Positions 1-6,824 of a DNA stretch of 7,761 nt are shown here, one piece after another. Both the position numbers and the translations under genes were made by a program. The stretch's first letter is position 1. Every line of letters starts with the position of its first letter. The notes under the pieces were generated by a model that made no database searches, had not been told where the DNA came from, and saw only the letters and a program-made list of their open reading frames with translations. The DNA is from UBA5070 sp035604215. Lineage in GTDB: Bacteria > Fibrobacterota > Fibrobacteria > UBA5070. The stretch is taken from assembly GCA_035604215.1 (NCBI GenBank), contig DATNIW010000117.1:1-7761 (forward strand), in the 5' to 3' direction.

Positions 1-1
1 G

Positions 2-604
2 TACGCCAGCGCCATCGCCGTGAGCACCTCGGATACCATCAAGGCCATCGCCGTGGCCACTGGATACTCCAACAGCGCCATCGCGACAGCGGCCTATTCG
101 ATCCAACCGCCCGCCGCGACTCCGACCTTCACCCCTGCCGCCGGAACGTACACCTCGACCCAAAGCGTGGCCATCGCCAGCACCACCAGCGGCGCCAAGA
201 TCTACTACACCACCAACGGAAGCGATCCGACCACGGCCTCGAACTTGTATGCCAGCGCCATCGCCGTGAGCACCTCGGATACCATCAAGGCCATCGCCGT
301 GGCCACCGGATACTCCAACAGCACGGTGGCGAACGCGGCCTACATCATCACCGGCACCGTGGCGACGCCCACCTTCAGCGTGGCCGGCGGGACCTACACG
401 GGAACCAAGTCCGTGAGCCTCTCCACGACCACCTCGGGGGCCTCCATCTACTACACCGTGGACGGCAATCCCCCGACGGCGTCCTCGACCTTGTACACCG
501 GTGCGATTTCCGTGACGACCTCGCAGCTCGTCCAGGCCATCGCGGTGAAGGCCGGATGGGCCAACAGCGCCACGGCCTCGGCCCAATACACCATCAACCT
601 CGAC
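2..604 (+). repeat. Tandem 246-bp (82-aa) chitobiase-C-like repeats
   Basis: Two and a half in-frame copies: a partial unit at 2-115, full units beginning ATPTF at 116 and 362, the last ending near 604. Each unit carries GTYT, then IYYT, then an AIAV strand and a small-residue-rich segment with GYSN or GWAN. Units one and two are nearly identical in DNA over 76 bp (1-76 against 247-322), differing only at 4/250 and 61/307, both silent third positions. The third unit is clearly diverged. This points to recent duplication or gene conversion of the first two. More copies probably lie upstream of the window. Confidence 0.9.
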
Positions 605-1330
605 GCGACATTGGCCTCCCTCACGGTGGGTGGGGTCTCGCAAACGATCGGCCCGACCATCAACGCCACCACGGCCTTGTTCGCCACTTCGGCCAGCGTC
701 ACGGCCACGGCCAACGACCCGAACGCGACGGTGTCCATCGGAACCGGGACGGCCACTTCCGGATGGAACACCCAGGTCGTCACCTTGACGAATGACGCGG
801 CGAGCGTCACGGTCACGGTGCGGAACGGAGCCACCAGCAAGGCGTACACCTTGAACCTGCAAGCTCCGCTCACCGGAACCTTCCAGGACGCGCGGAACTT
901 GGTTTCCTATCCCATCAAGAAATTCGGCACCACCTGGTGGATGATGAGCAATCTGGATGTTAACGGACCGCTGCATGGCGGCTCATGGGCCTGTCCGGAC
1001 GGCACCACCGACTATACGTTCACATCCTGTACAACCTATGGGATGTTGTACGACTGGAATGTCGCAATGAACAACGCCTCCGGAGGGGCTGGTGTGACAG
1101 GGATCTGCCCGGACGGATGGCACATGCCCCTTTCCACGGATTTCAATGCCATCACGAATCCACCGACGGCTTTGTCCATCCAGTTGCCGGATGGCACGAA
1201 CGGGGTCGTCTGGACAGCCGACGTCACGAGCGATCTGAGCACGGCCGACGAATTCTCCGTGTCCGGGAGCAAATGGGGCATCGGATCGACGGGCACAACA
1301 GACATGGCGAGCGTCCGCTGCATCCGGTAG
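2..1330 (+). CDS. FISUMP-domain surface protein, 5'-truncated by the window edge
   Basis: This is the C-terminal 442 residues of a modular, probably secreted or cell-surface protein. The frame is open at the left edge and position 2 falls inside a repeat unit, so the start and any signal peptide lie outside; the GTG at 20 is not a start. Domain order: a partial then two full chitobiase/hexosaminidase C-terminal-like repeats of about 82 aa (2-604, motifs such as ATPTF, IYYT and AIAV), a cadherin-like beta-sandwich (about 605-868, beginning ATLASLTVGG), then a Fibrobacter succinogenes major paralogous domain (about 881-1327). The last shows YGMLYDW (from 1037), CPDGWH (from 1106) and the typical end SVRCIR before TAG. 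The only cysteines visible are four in this last domain (codons at 992, 1028, 1106, 1319), which fits disulfides outside the cytoplasm. The FISUMP domain is about 149 aa, shorter than the roughly 200 aa I expect. Adhesion or a cell-envelope role is inference; no catalytic motif is seen. The domain assignment is confident, the function is not. Confidence 0.85.
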   Translation, partial: YASAIAVSTSDTIKAIAVATGYSNSAIATAAYSIQPPAATPTFTPAAGTYTSTQSVAIASTTSGAKIYYTTNGSDPTTASNLYASAIAVSTSDTIKAIAVATGYSNSTVANAAYIITGTVATPTFSVAGGTYTGTKSVSLSTTTSGASIYYTVDGNPPTASSTLYTGAISVTTSQLVQAIAVKAGWANSATASAQYTINLDATLASLTVGGVSQTIGPTINATTALFATSASVTATANDPNATVSIGTGTATSGWNTQVVTLTNDAASVTVTVRNGATSKAYTLNLQAPLTGTFQDARNLVSYPIKKFGTTWWMMSNLDVNGPLHGGSWACPDGTTDYTFTSCTTYGMLYDWNVAMNNASGGAGVTGICPDGWHMPLSTDFNAITNPPTALSIQLPDGTNGVVWTADVTSDLSTADEFSVSGSKWGIGSTGTTDMASVRCIR

Positions 1331-1378
1331 GCTCCAGGTCCGACATGGGCCGGTGACGACGTCTCCCCTCGCCTGAGA

Positions 1379-1416
1379 CCTCGGGAGCGGCGAGCCGTCC
1401 CCGAGGACCTATTTTT
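1379..1416 (+). terminator. Rho-independent terminator of the surface-protein gene
   Basis: A 7-bp GC-rich stem, CCTCGGG (1379-1385) with CCCGAGG (1400-1406), continues past one mismatch and a G-T pair into CGG/CCG closed by a CGAG tetraloop (1391-1394). It is followed after five bases by a TATTTTT run (1410-1416). It lies 48 bp after the TAG of the FISUMP gene and just before pgm, so it should separate the two transcription units. The gap between the U-tract and the stem is slightly longer than ideal. Confidence 0.75.
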
Positions 1417-1450
1417 GAGGGCGACCCGCGTCCTCCATGATCCAGGTTTC

Positions 1451-1456
1451 GAAAGG
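1451..1456 (+). promoter_or_regulatory. Ribosome binding site deciding the pgm start
   Basis: GAAAGG ends 6 nt before the ATG at 1463. The longer in-frame reading from TTG 1415 would begin inside the terminator T-run and add 16 residues without family resemblance, so this site favours 1463. No convincing promoter for pgm was found between the terminator and this site. Confidence 0.6.
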
Positions 1457-1462
1457 CGCTCC

Positions 1463-3106
1463 ATGTCCATCGACCCTTCGGCGGGAAAGCTTGCCCCCAG
1501 GGACTCCCTCGTCTACATCCCGAGCCTCGTCTCCGCCTACTACACGGGCAGGCCCGATCCCAACGTGGTGGAGCAACAGGTGAGCTTCGGAACGTCCGGT
1601 CACCGGGGAGACGCCTTCAAGACGGCCTTCAACGAAGACCACATCCTGGCCGTCACCCAGGCGCTGGCCGAATACCGCCGGGAACAGGGCATCACCGGCC
1701 CGGTGTTCGTGGGGATCGACACCCATGCCTTGTCCGTTCCGGCCCGGGACACGGCCCTGGAGGTCCTTGCCGCCCACGGGGTCCATGCCCTGGTGCAGCC
1801 CGGAGGGGGTTTCACGCCCACCCCCGCTGTGAGCCACGCCATCCTCGGCTACAACAAGGGGCGCACGTCCGGGCTGTCCGACGGCATCGTGATCACCCCC
1901 AGCCACAATCCCCCCTCGGATGGCGGCTTCAAGTACAATCCCACCAACGGCGGGCCCGCCGACACCAATGTCACCAGGAAGATCCAGGACCGCGCCAACG
2001 AGATCCTGCGCACCGGGCTGAAGGACGTGCTGCGCGTGCCGCTGGCCCGGGCGCGATCGTCGGGAAGCGTCTCGGAGTTCGACTTCCTGAAGTCCTACGT
2101 GGAGGACCTCGGATCCATCATCGACTTCGAACCCATCGCGAAGTCCGGGCTCAAGATCGGCGTGGATCCCATGGGGGGCGCGGCGGTGAAGTACTGGGAG
2201 CCCATCGCGAACCGGTACGGCCTGTCCATCGAAGTGGTCAATCCCTGGGTGGATCCGGCCTTCGGATTCATGACCCTGGACTGGGACGGCAAGATCCGGA
2301 TGGACTGCAGTTCCCCCTACGCCATGGCCGGACTGGTGGCGCTCAAGGACCATTTCGGCATCGCCTTCGGGAACGACGCGGATTCGGACCGCCACGGAAT
2401 CGTCGCGCCCTCCGTGGGACTCCTGAACCCGAACCACTACCTGGCGGTGGCGATCCGGTACCTGTTCGGCGGCGCGCGTCCCGGCTGGAACTCCGAAGCG
2501 GCCGTGGGGAAGACGCTGGTCAGCTCCTCGATGATCGACCGGGTGACCGCCTCGCTGGGACGGAAACTGTCGGAGGTGCCGGTGGGTTTCAAGTGGTTCG
2601 TCGAAGGCCTTGTGGACGGCACCTTGGGATTCGGTGGCGAGGAGAGCGCGGGCGCCTCCTTCCTGCGCAAGGACGGAACGGTGTGGACCACGGACAAGGA
2701 CGGCCTGATCCTGAACCTCCTGGCCGCGGAAATCACCGCGAAGACCGGGAAGGATCCCGGCGTCCACTACAAGGAGCTGGAAGCGGAGTTCGGATCGCCG
2801 GTCTACGAGCGCGTCGACGCACCCGCCACGCGGGAACAGAAGGCCAAGCTGGGGAAGCTCGGCGCCGAGGACGTGAAGGCGACCACCTTGGCGGGAGAGA
2901 AGATCCAGGCGAAGCTGACCAGCGCCCCGGGGAACGGAGCCGCGATCGGCGGCCTCAAGGTGGCGACGGAAAACGGCTGGTTCGCCGCGCGCCCCTCCGG
3001 CACCGAGGACGTGTACAAGATCTACGCCGAATCCTTCCTGGGATCGGACCATCTCCGGAAGATCCAGGCCGAGGCCCGCGAGATCGTATCCGCGGCGCTG
3101 GCTTGA
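1463..3106 (+). CDS. pgm: Phosphoglucomutase, alpha-D-glucose-phosphate-specific
   Basis: Cytoplasmic enzyme interconverting glucose-1-phosphate and glucose-6-phosphate through a phosphoserine; it links glycolysis to glycogen and nucleotide-sugar synthesis. The 547 residues match the length of the E. coli-type Pgm (about 546). All active-site elements of the alpha-D-phosphohexomutase superfamily are present: SFGTSGHRG at residues 41-49; TPSHNP with the catalytic Ser147, followed by DGGFKYNPTNGGPAD; the metal-binding loop DADSD with Asp305, Asp307 and Asp309; the sugar-binding GGEESAG with Glu393 and Ser395; and the phosphate-binding RPSGTED starting at Arg510. Nothing is truncated or missing. 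The start is ATG 1463, preceded by GAAAGG. It stands behind a terminator, so it should have its own promoter, which I could not identify. Its stop codon overlaps the start of the next gene (TTGA), suggesting co-translation. Family assignment is nearly certain. Confidence 0.97.
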   Translation: MSIDPSAGKLAPRDSLVYIPSLVSAYYTGRPDPNVVEQQVSFGTSGHRGDAFKTAFNEDHILAVTQALAEYRREQGITGPVFVGIDTHALSVPARDTALEVLAAHGVHALVQPGGGFTPTPAVSHAILGYNKGRTSGLSDGIVITPSHNPPSDGGFKYNPTNGGPADTNVTRKIQDRANEILRTGLKDVLRVPLARARSSGSVSEFDFLKSYVEDLGSIIDFEPIAKSGLKIGVDPMGGAAVKYWEPIANRYGLSIEVVNPWVDPAFGFMTLDWDGKIRMDCSSPYAMAGLVALKDHFGIAFGNDADSDRHGIVAPSVGLLNPNHYLAVAIRYLFGGARPGWNSEAAVGKTLVSSSMIDRVTASLGRKLSEVPVGFKWFVEGLVDGTLGFGGEESAGASFLRKDGTVWTTDKDGLILNLLAAEITAKTGKDPGVHYKELEAEFGSPVYERVDAPATREQKAKLGKLGAEDVKATTLAGEKIQAKLTSAPGNGAAIGGLKVATENGWFAARPSGTEDVYKIYAESFLGSDHLRKIQAEAREIVSAALA

Positions 3107-4068
3107 GACTTCCCGGCCCCGCGGAACCGCTGCGGCGGTTGATTTCGCGGTTGGGACTCGAGATCTCGGGGCGGGAGACCTCCGCGCGACGGCGCGCCTT
3201 CCTGGAGACGCTGGAGGAGTGGGCGATCGCCGATTTCGACCCGCCTCCAGGGGAGCCCCTCTCCGCCACCGGGATCGTCTTCTCCCGGGACCGGGCCCTG
3301 CAGCTCCACGCGCTCCTGGAAGGTTGGGACGCGTGCGTGCGCGGAACGGCGGATCTCGTGGTGCTCTGGACCGCCTCCGACCCCGCCCACGAAGCCTCCT
3401 ACCGGGAGCTGTCCGCCCTCTGGGAGGGGAGGGTCCGGTTCCACCGCGAGACCGCGTTCCGCGACGAGGTCCTGCGCGAAATCGAAGCCTCCGGGGCCAC
3501 GCACCTGTTCTTCCTGACCGACGACGGCATGGTGCTCCATCCCTTCGACCTTTCCGCCTGCCTGCTTCCCGATCCCCGAGGCTCGATCTTCTCGCTGACC
3601 CACGGGCGCGGCCTGGATTGGTGCTACGCGGCCCGAAGGGCCCAGGAAATCCCGACCCTGTCGGAGGCCGGGGGTGGACGCCTTTCCTGGGTCTGGAAAG
3701 ATGGCGATCCGGGCACGGACTGGTCCTGCCCCCTCTCCGTGGACGGAAAGTTCTTTTCCCGGCGGGAAGCCCTGCTGCTCCTGTCGCGGTTGCCTTTCCG
3801 CAACCCCAACACGCTGGAGATGGCCCTCCAGGTCTTTTCGCCCCTCTTCGTGCGCCGCGACGGCGTCTGCTTCGAGGAACCGGCGCTGGTGAACGTGCCC
3901 TGCAACACCGTGCAGACGGAATGTGTCAATCCGGACACGGGGCTCCACGGAGTCGGGGAGCTGCTGCTCCGATGGCGGGCCGGGGAACGGATCCGGTCCG
4001 AGGAATTCCGGGGGCTGGGTCCGCGCGAAGCGGAGACGAAGAGTTTCAATTTCATGACAAGAAGTTGA
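3103..4068 (+). CDS. Glycosyltransferase-like protein (GT-A-like, function unknown)
   Basis: A 321-residue protein resembling, from memory, a family of bacterial proteins annotated as hypothetical or glycosyltransferase family 2-like. Visible landmarks (numbered from TTG 3103): IVFSRDRALQL at 58-68, typical of the first strand of a nucleotide-sugar-binding fold; FLTDDG with Asp140-Asp141, the expected position of a DxD-like metal or nucleotide-sugar site; the segment DW-CPLSVDGKFF around 206-218; FRNPNTLE at 232-239; and a C-terminal VNVPCNTVQ block. No signal peptide or membrane span is seen, so it is probably cytoplasmic. The start is uncertain. TTG 3103 overlaps the pgm stop in a TTGA and gives a plausible helical N-terminus of about 57 residues before the core; TTG 3139 or 3151 are alternatives. 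None has a clear Shine-Dalgarno, and the first ATG is far inside the core. Coupling to pgm fits use of a glucose-1-phosphate-derived sugar nucleotide (inference). Donor and acceptor are unknown. Confidence 0.7.
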   Translation: MRLPGPAEPLRRLISRLGLEISGRETSARRRAFLETLEEWAIADFDPPPGEPLSATGIVFSRDRALQLHALLEGWDACVRGTADLVVLWTASDPAHEASYRELSALWEGRVRFHRETAFRDEVLREIEASGATHLFFLTDDGMVLHPFDLSACLLPDPRGSIFSLTHGRGLDWCYAARRAQEIPTLSEAGGGRLSWVWKDGDPGTDWSCPLSVDGKFFSRREALLLLSRLPFRNPNTLEMALQVFSPLFVRRDGVCFEEPALVNVPCNTVQTECVNPDTGLHGVGELLLRWRAGERIRSEEFRGLGPREAETKSFNFMTRS

Positions 4069-4078
4069 CACTTCCCAC

Positions 4079-4109
4079 TTGCCGTCCCGGGAACGAACCA
4101 CGATATTAT
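4079..4109 (+). promoter_or_regulatory. Candidate promoter of the moxR operon
   Basis: The 85-bp gap before moxR contains an AT-rich patch (GATATTATT, 4102-4110) that stands out in this GC-rich DNA. TATTAT (4104-4109) is one mismatch from a -10 box. TTGCCG (4079-4084) could be a -35 with 19 bp spacing, or 17 bp to GATATT. A perfect TTGACA at 4065-4070 overlaps the previous stop but is 33 bp from TATTAT, too far. No terminator was seen after the preceding gene, so read-through from pgm is also possible. Confidence 0.35.
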
Positions 4110-4141
4110 TCGCCCACTCCCCAAATGGTCCAAACCTCTCC

Positions 4142-4147
4142 AAGGAG
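4142..4147 (+). promoter_or_regulatory. Strong ribosome binding site fixing the moxR start
   Basis: AAGGAG ends 6 nt before ATG 4154. The reading frame is open upstream to 4079, but the extra 25 residues lack family resemblance and run through the putative promoter, so 4154 is the preferred start. Confidence 0.8.
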
Positions 4148-4153
4148 AAGACG

Positions 4154-5146
4154 ATGTCCACGGCACAGCTGCAAGAGGTCGCGCGGAAGATCCACGAAGC
4201 GTCCTCCTTCCTCCCCCAGTTGCAGACCGAGCTTTCCCGCTCCGTGCTCGGGCAGGAACGGCTGACCCACGACCTCCTCCTGGCCGTGCTGGCCGACGGG
4301 CACGTTCTGCTGGAGGGGGCTCCGGGCCTGGCCAAGACCACCGCGGTCCGCGCTCTCGCGGGCTCCATCCAAGCGAGCTTTTCCCGCATCCAATTCACTC
4401 CCGACCTCCTGCCCGCGGACCTCCTGGGCACCCAGATCTACCGACCCCAGACCGGCACCTTCGAGATCCGCAAGGGCCCCCTCTTCGCCCATCTGGTGTT
4501 GGCCGACGAGATCAACCGCGCCCCGGCGAAGGTGCAGTCGGCGCTGCTGGAAGCGATGCAGGAGCACCAGATCACCTTGGCCGGACAGACATTTCCTCTC
4601 CCCAAGCCCTTCTTCGTCCTGGCCACCCAGAATCCCATCGAGCAGGAGGGCACCTACCCCCTCCCGGAAGCGCAAGTCGATCGGTTCCTGCTCAAGCTGG
4701 ACGTGAGCTACCCCGGTCGCGACGCCGAACTCCAGATCCTGCAGCTGGTTTCCGGACCGGGACTTCCCCAGCCCAGGCCCGTCGCCACTCCGGACCAGAT
4801 CCTGGCCGCCCAGGCCCTGGTCCGGGAAGTCTTCGTGGACCCCAGGGTGCAGGCGTACATCGTGGATCTGGTGCGCGCCTCCCGGGCGCCGTCCGAAGGC
4901 GGACTGGCTGCTTTGGAGGGTCTGGTGCGCTGGGGAGCCTCCCCGCGCGCCTCCATCGCCCTCGCCTTGTGCTGCAAGGCCCAGGCCTTCCTGGACGGGC
5001 GCGCCTTCGCCACTCCAGACGACGTGAAGTCGGTGGCCCGCGGAGTCCTGCGACATCGCCTGGGACTCTCCTACGAAGCCCAGGCGGAGAACGTGCGGGC
5101 CGAGGATGTGGTGGAGAAGATCCTGTCCGGAGTCGATGTGCCGTGA
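4154..5146 (+). CDS. moxR: MoxR-family AAA+ ATPase
   Basis: A 330-residue cytoplasmic ATPase of the MoxR group (AAA_3 type), of usual family length. MoxR proteins are thought to act as chaperone-like ATPases that mature or activate partners carrying vWA domains. Walker A is GAPGLAKT at residues 55-62, with Lys61 and Thr62. Walker B is LADEINRAP with Asp118-Glu119. Sensor 1 is in ATQNPIEQEGTYPLPEAQ with Asn160, followed by DRF with Arg177, a candidate arginine finger. The C-terminal lid helices include an RASIAL segment and a DVKSVA segment typical of the family. All ATPase motifs look intact. The start has a strong Shine-Dalgarno. The stop overlaps the next start (GTGA), and three downstream genes are coupled in the order usual for MoxR/Bat operons, so its partners are most likely the two vWA proteins encoded next. 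The specific substrate or stress role is not shown by the sequence. Confidence 0.95.
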   Translation: MSTAQLQEVARKIHEASSFLPQLQTELSRSVLGQERLTHDLLLAVLADGHVLLEGAPGLAKTTAVRALAGSIQASFSRIQFTPDLLPADLLGTQIYRPQTGTFEIRKGPLFAHLVLADEINRAPAKVQSALLEAMQEHQITLAGQTFPLPKPFFVLATQNPIEQEGTYPLPEAQVDRFLLKLDVSYPGRDAELQILQLVSGPGLPQPRPVATPDQILAAQALVREVFVDPRVQAYIVDLVRASRAPSEGGLAALEGLVRWGASPRASIALALCCKAQAFLDGRAFATPDDVKSVARGVLRHRLGLSYEAQAENVRAEDVVEKILSGVDVP

Positions 5147-6054
5147 ACGCCGTCGACAGCCTGGCCCGCCGGATCGTCCGTCGGGTGAGGAAGATCGAAT
5201 TCCGCGCCCGTGGACGGGTTTCGGACCCGCTCTCGGGTGGACATCTGTCCACCTTCCGCGGCACCGGCATGCGCTTTCGGGAGGTCCGTTCCTACGTGGA
5301 CGGCGACGATCCCCGCAGCATCGACTGGAACGTCACCGCCCGTCTCGGCGAGCCGTTCGTGAAGGTCTTCGAGGAGGAACGGGAACTCACCGCCGCCTTC
5401 GTCGTGGACCTCTCCGGCAGCATGGACGCCGGAAGCCGCGGGACCGTCATGCGCGAGGCGGCGGCCGAATTCTGCGCCGTCCTGGCCCTGTCCTGCCTGG
5501 GAACCCAGGAGAGCCTCGCCCTGCTGACCCACACCGACCGCGTGGAGTCCTGGCTTCCGCCCTTCCGGGGTCCACAGGTCCTGTCGCGGGTCCTGCGCGA
5601 AATCCTGGAGCGCCAGGTCGCGGGCCGGGGAACGGACCTCTCGCTGGCCTGCGACCAGTTGGGGCAGCGGCTCACCCGCCGATCGGTGGTGTTCGTGGTC
5701 TCCGATTTCCGCGACGATCCGGCCCGCTTCGCACCGGCGCTGCGCCGACTGGGCGTGCGTCACGACCTGAACCTGGTGCGCGTGGAGCCGGCGGGGTTCG
5801 ATCCCCTTCCCGGCGCCGGCCTGTTGACCTTCCTCGATCCCGAATCCGGCCGGGAATTCGAGCTGGACACCTCGGACCCCGCGCTGCGGCGGGAATTGTC
5901 CAGAGCCATGGGCGCCGAGCTGGACGCCCTGCTGCGCGAGGCCAAGCGGTCGCGCGCGGTCGTGACCCGCCTGCGCACCGGGGCGGATCCCCTGGAAACA
6001 GTGCGGAAACTGGTGAGGTCGCGCTCGCTGGCCCACGGGGAGGCGCGGGGATGA
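5143..6054 (+). CDS. DUF58 / vWA-like protein
   Basis: A 303-residue protein of the DUF58 family, normally encoded directly after moxR. The family signature is at residues 47-66: EVRSYVDGDDPRSIDWNVTA. A von Willebrand A-like domain follows, with an apparently complete metal-ion-dependent adhesion site: DLSGS (Asp89, Ser91, Ser93), Thr164 in GRGTD, and Asp188 in VVSDFRD. No signal peptide or membrane span is seen, so it is probably cytoplasmic. By analogy with characterised MoxR-vWA pairs it is a likely partner of the upstream ATPase (inference). The start is GTG 5143, overlapping the moxR stop; a weak GGAG lies 10 nt upstream at 5129-5132. The 3' end overlaps the next gene in an ATGA. Family assignment is firm; the molecular role is not known. 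Confidence 0.93.
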   Translation: MNAVDSLARRIVRRVRKIEFRARGRVSDPLSGGHLSTFRGTGMRFREVRSYVDGDDPRSIDWNVTARLGEPFVKVFEEERELTAAFVVDLSGSMDAGSRGTVMREAAAEFCAVLALSCLGTQESLALLTHTDRVESWLPPFRGPQVLSRVLREILERQVAGRGTDLSLACDQLGQRLTRRSVVFVVSDFRDDPARFAPALRRLGVRHDLNLVRVEPAGFDPLPGAGLLTFLDPESGREFELDTSDPALRRELSRAMGAELDALLREAKRSRAVVTRLRTGADPLETVRKLVRSRSLAHGEARG

Positions 6055-6824
6055 TCTTCGTCCATCCCGATTCCATGGCCACCGGCGACACCGCCCGGAT
6101 CCGGTGGGAGCTTCCCGCCGGCGCGCGTGTCCTGCGCGGACCGGCCTCCTCGGACAGCCTGTCGGTGCGCGCGGACACGCTCCATCCGGGGCAGTGGACC
6201 ATCCAGCCCTTCGCTCCGGGCCGCTTCGGAGGCGACACGCTCCAGGCCGTCGGTCCGCAAGGAGATACCCTGACGGAATCCGTCTCCACCTGGAACGTCG
6301 CCTCCCGGATCCACGGCTCCGACAGCGCGGCGGCTTCCCTCCTGCCGCCCCAGCAGGTTCCCGTCCCCTTCCCCTGGGACGTCGTCGGCTGGGTTTCCCT
6401 GGGGCTGGTCCTGGCCTTGCTAGCGGTCTGGGCCTGGTCGAAGCGGAAGAAGAAGGCGCCGAAGGTTCCCGAAGCGCCGCCCCGGGACCCCGTGGACGAA
6501 TGCCGCGAACGGCTCGACAAGATCGCCTCGAGCTCGGAGGCCGGAACCCCGGCGCGGGAAACCGCCTTCGCCTGCGGGGAAATCCTGCGCGAGCTGCACG
6601 GAGCCCTCCACGGCTGGAAAGCCCCGGTGGAATCCACGAGCCTGGAATGGCGGAACTGGACGCGGACCAACCGGCCAGAACCGGAAAGGATCGCCCTCGA
6701 GGATTTCCTGGCCGAGGCCGACGCCCTGCGCTACGCGGACGCCTCGACCGAGGCCCGCCCCCTGCTGGCGCAGGCCAGGCTCCTGCTGGAGGCCATCGCC
6801 CGCCGCCGCGCGGAGGCGCCATGA
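6051..6824 (+). CDS. Single-span membrane protein of a MoxR/Bat operon (BatD- or DUF4381-like)
   Basis: A 257-residue protein with three parts. Residues 1-105 form a beta-rich region (GDTARIRWELP, then FAPGRFGGDTL) resembling the extracytoplasmic domains found in BatD-like proteins. Residues 111-129 are a hydrophobic span ending VWAW, followed at once by SKRKKK. Residues 145-257 are a helical tail with conserved-looking leucine, aromatic and alanine positions (ILRELHGAL, EDFLAEADALRY), reminiscent of the C-terminal part of DUF4381 and BatD proteins. The positive charges after the span predict an outside N-terminus and a cytoplasmic C-terminus, yet there is no N-terminal signal peptide. The start ATG 6051 overlaps the upstream stop (ATGA) and has GGAGG at 6039-6043, 7 nt away, so it looks sound. 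Its place between DUF58 and batA suggests it anchors or scaffolds the vWA/ATPase complex (inference). Family naming is tentative; that it is a real gene is nearly certain. Confidence 0.8.
   Translation: MIFVHPDSMATGDTARIRWELPAGARVLRGPASSDSLSVRADTLHPGQWTIQPFAPGRFGGDTLQAVGPQGDTLTESVSTWNVASRIHGSDSAAASLLPPQQVPVPFPWDVVGWVSLGLVLALLAVWAWSKRKKKAPKVPEAPPRDPVDECRERLDKIASSSEAGTPARETAFACGEILRELHGALHGWKAPVESTSLEWRNWTRTNRPEPERIALEDFLAEADALRYADASTEARPLLAQARLLLEAIARRRAEAP

Noticed and set aside
20..22. GTG at 20 as the start of the surface-protein gene
   Set aside because: The frame is open to the window edge and the residues encoded before it (from position 2) match the same place in the next repeat unit, so the gene begins upstream.
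1..604. Tandem repeats considered as a CRISPR array or non-coding satellite
   Set aside because: The 246-bp period is in frame and encodes a known beta-sandwich repeat; there are no short direct repeats with unique spacers.
1409..3052. A 547-residue open frame on the minus strand opposite pgm
   Set aside because: The plus strand encodes a complete phosphoglucomutase with every active-site motif. The antisense translation is low-complexity Gly/Arg/His-rich and shows no family.
4065..4093. Perfect TTGACA at 4065-4070 as the -35 of a moxR promoter
   Set aside because: At 16-18 bp spacing there is no -10-like hexamer (the region is CCCGGG-rich), and TATTAT is 33 bp away.
3022..4431. A 469-residue open frame on the minus strand
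   Set aside because: It crosses two real plus-strand genes and the intergenic promoter region; its composition is that of a GC-rich shadow frame.
5106..6050. Upstream extension of the membrane-protein gene through the DUF58 gene
   Set aside because: The in-frame sequence before 6051 is a Pro/Arg/Gly-rich shadow of the DUF58 coding frame, and the ATG at 6051 has a strong ribosome binding site.
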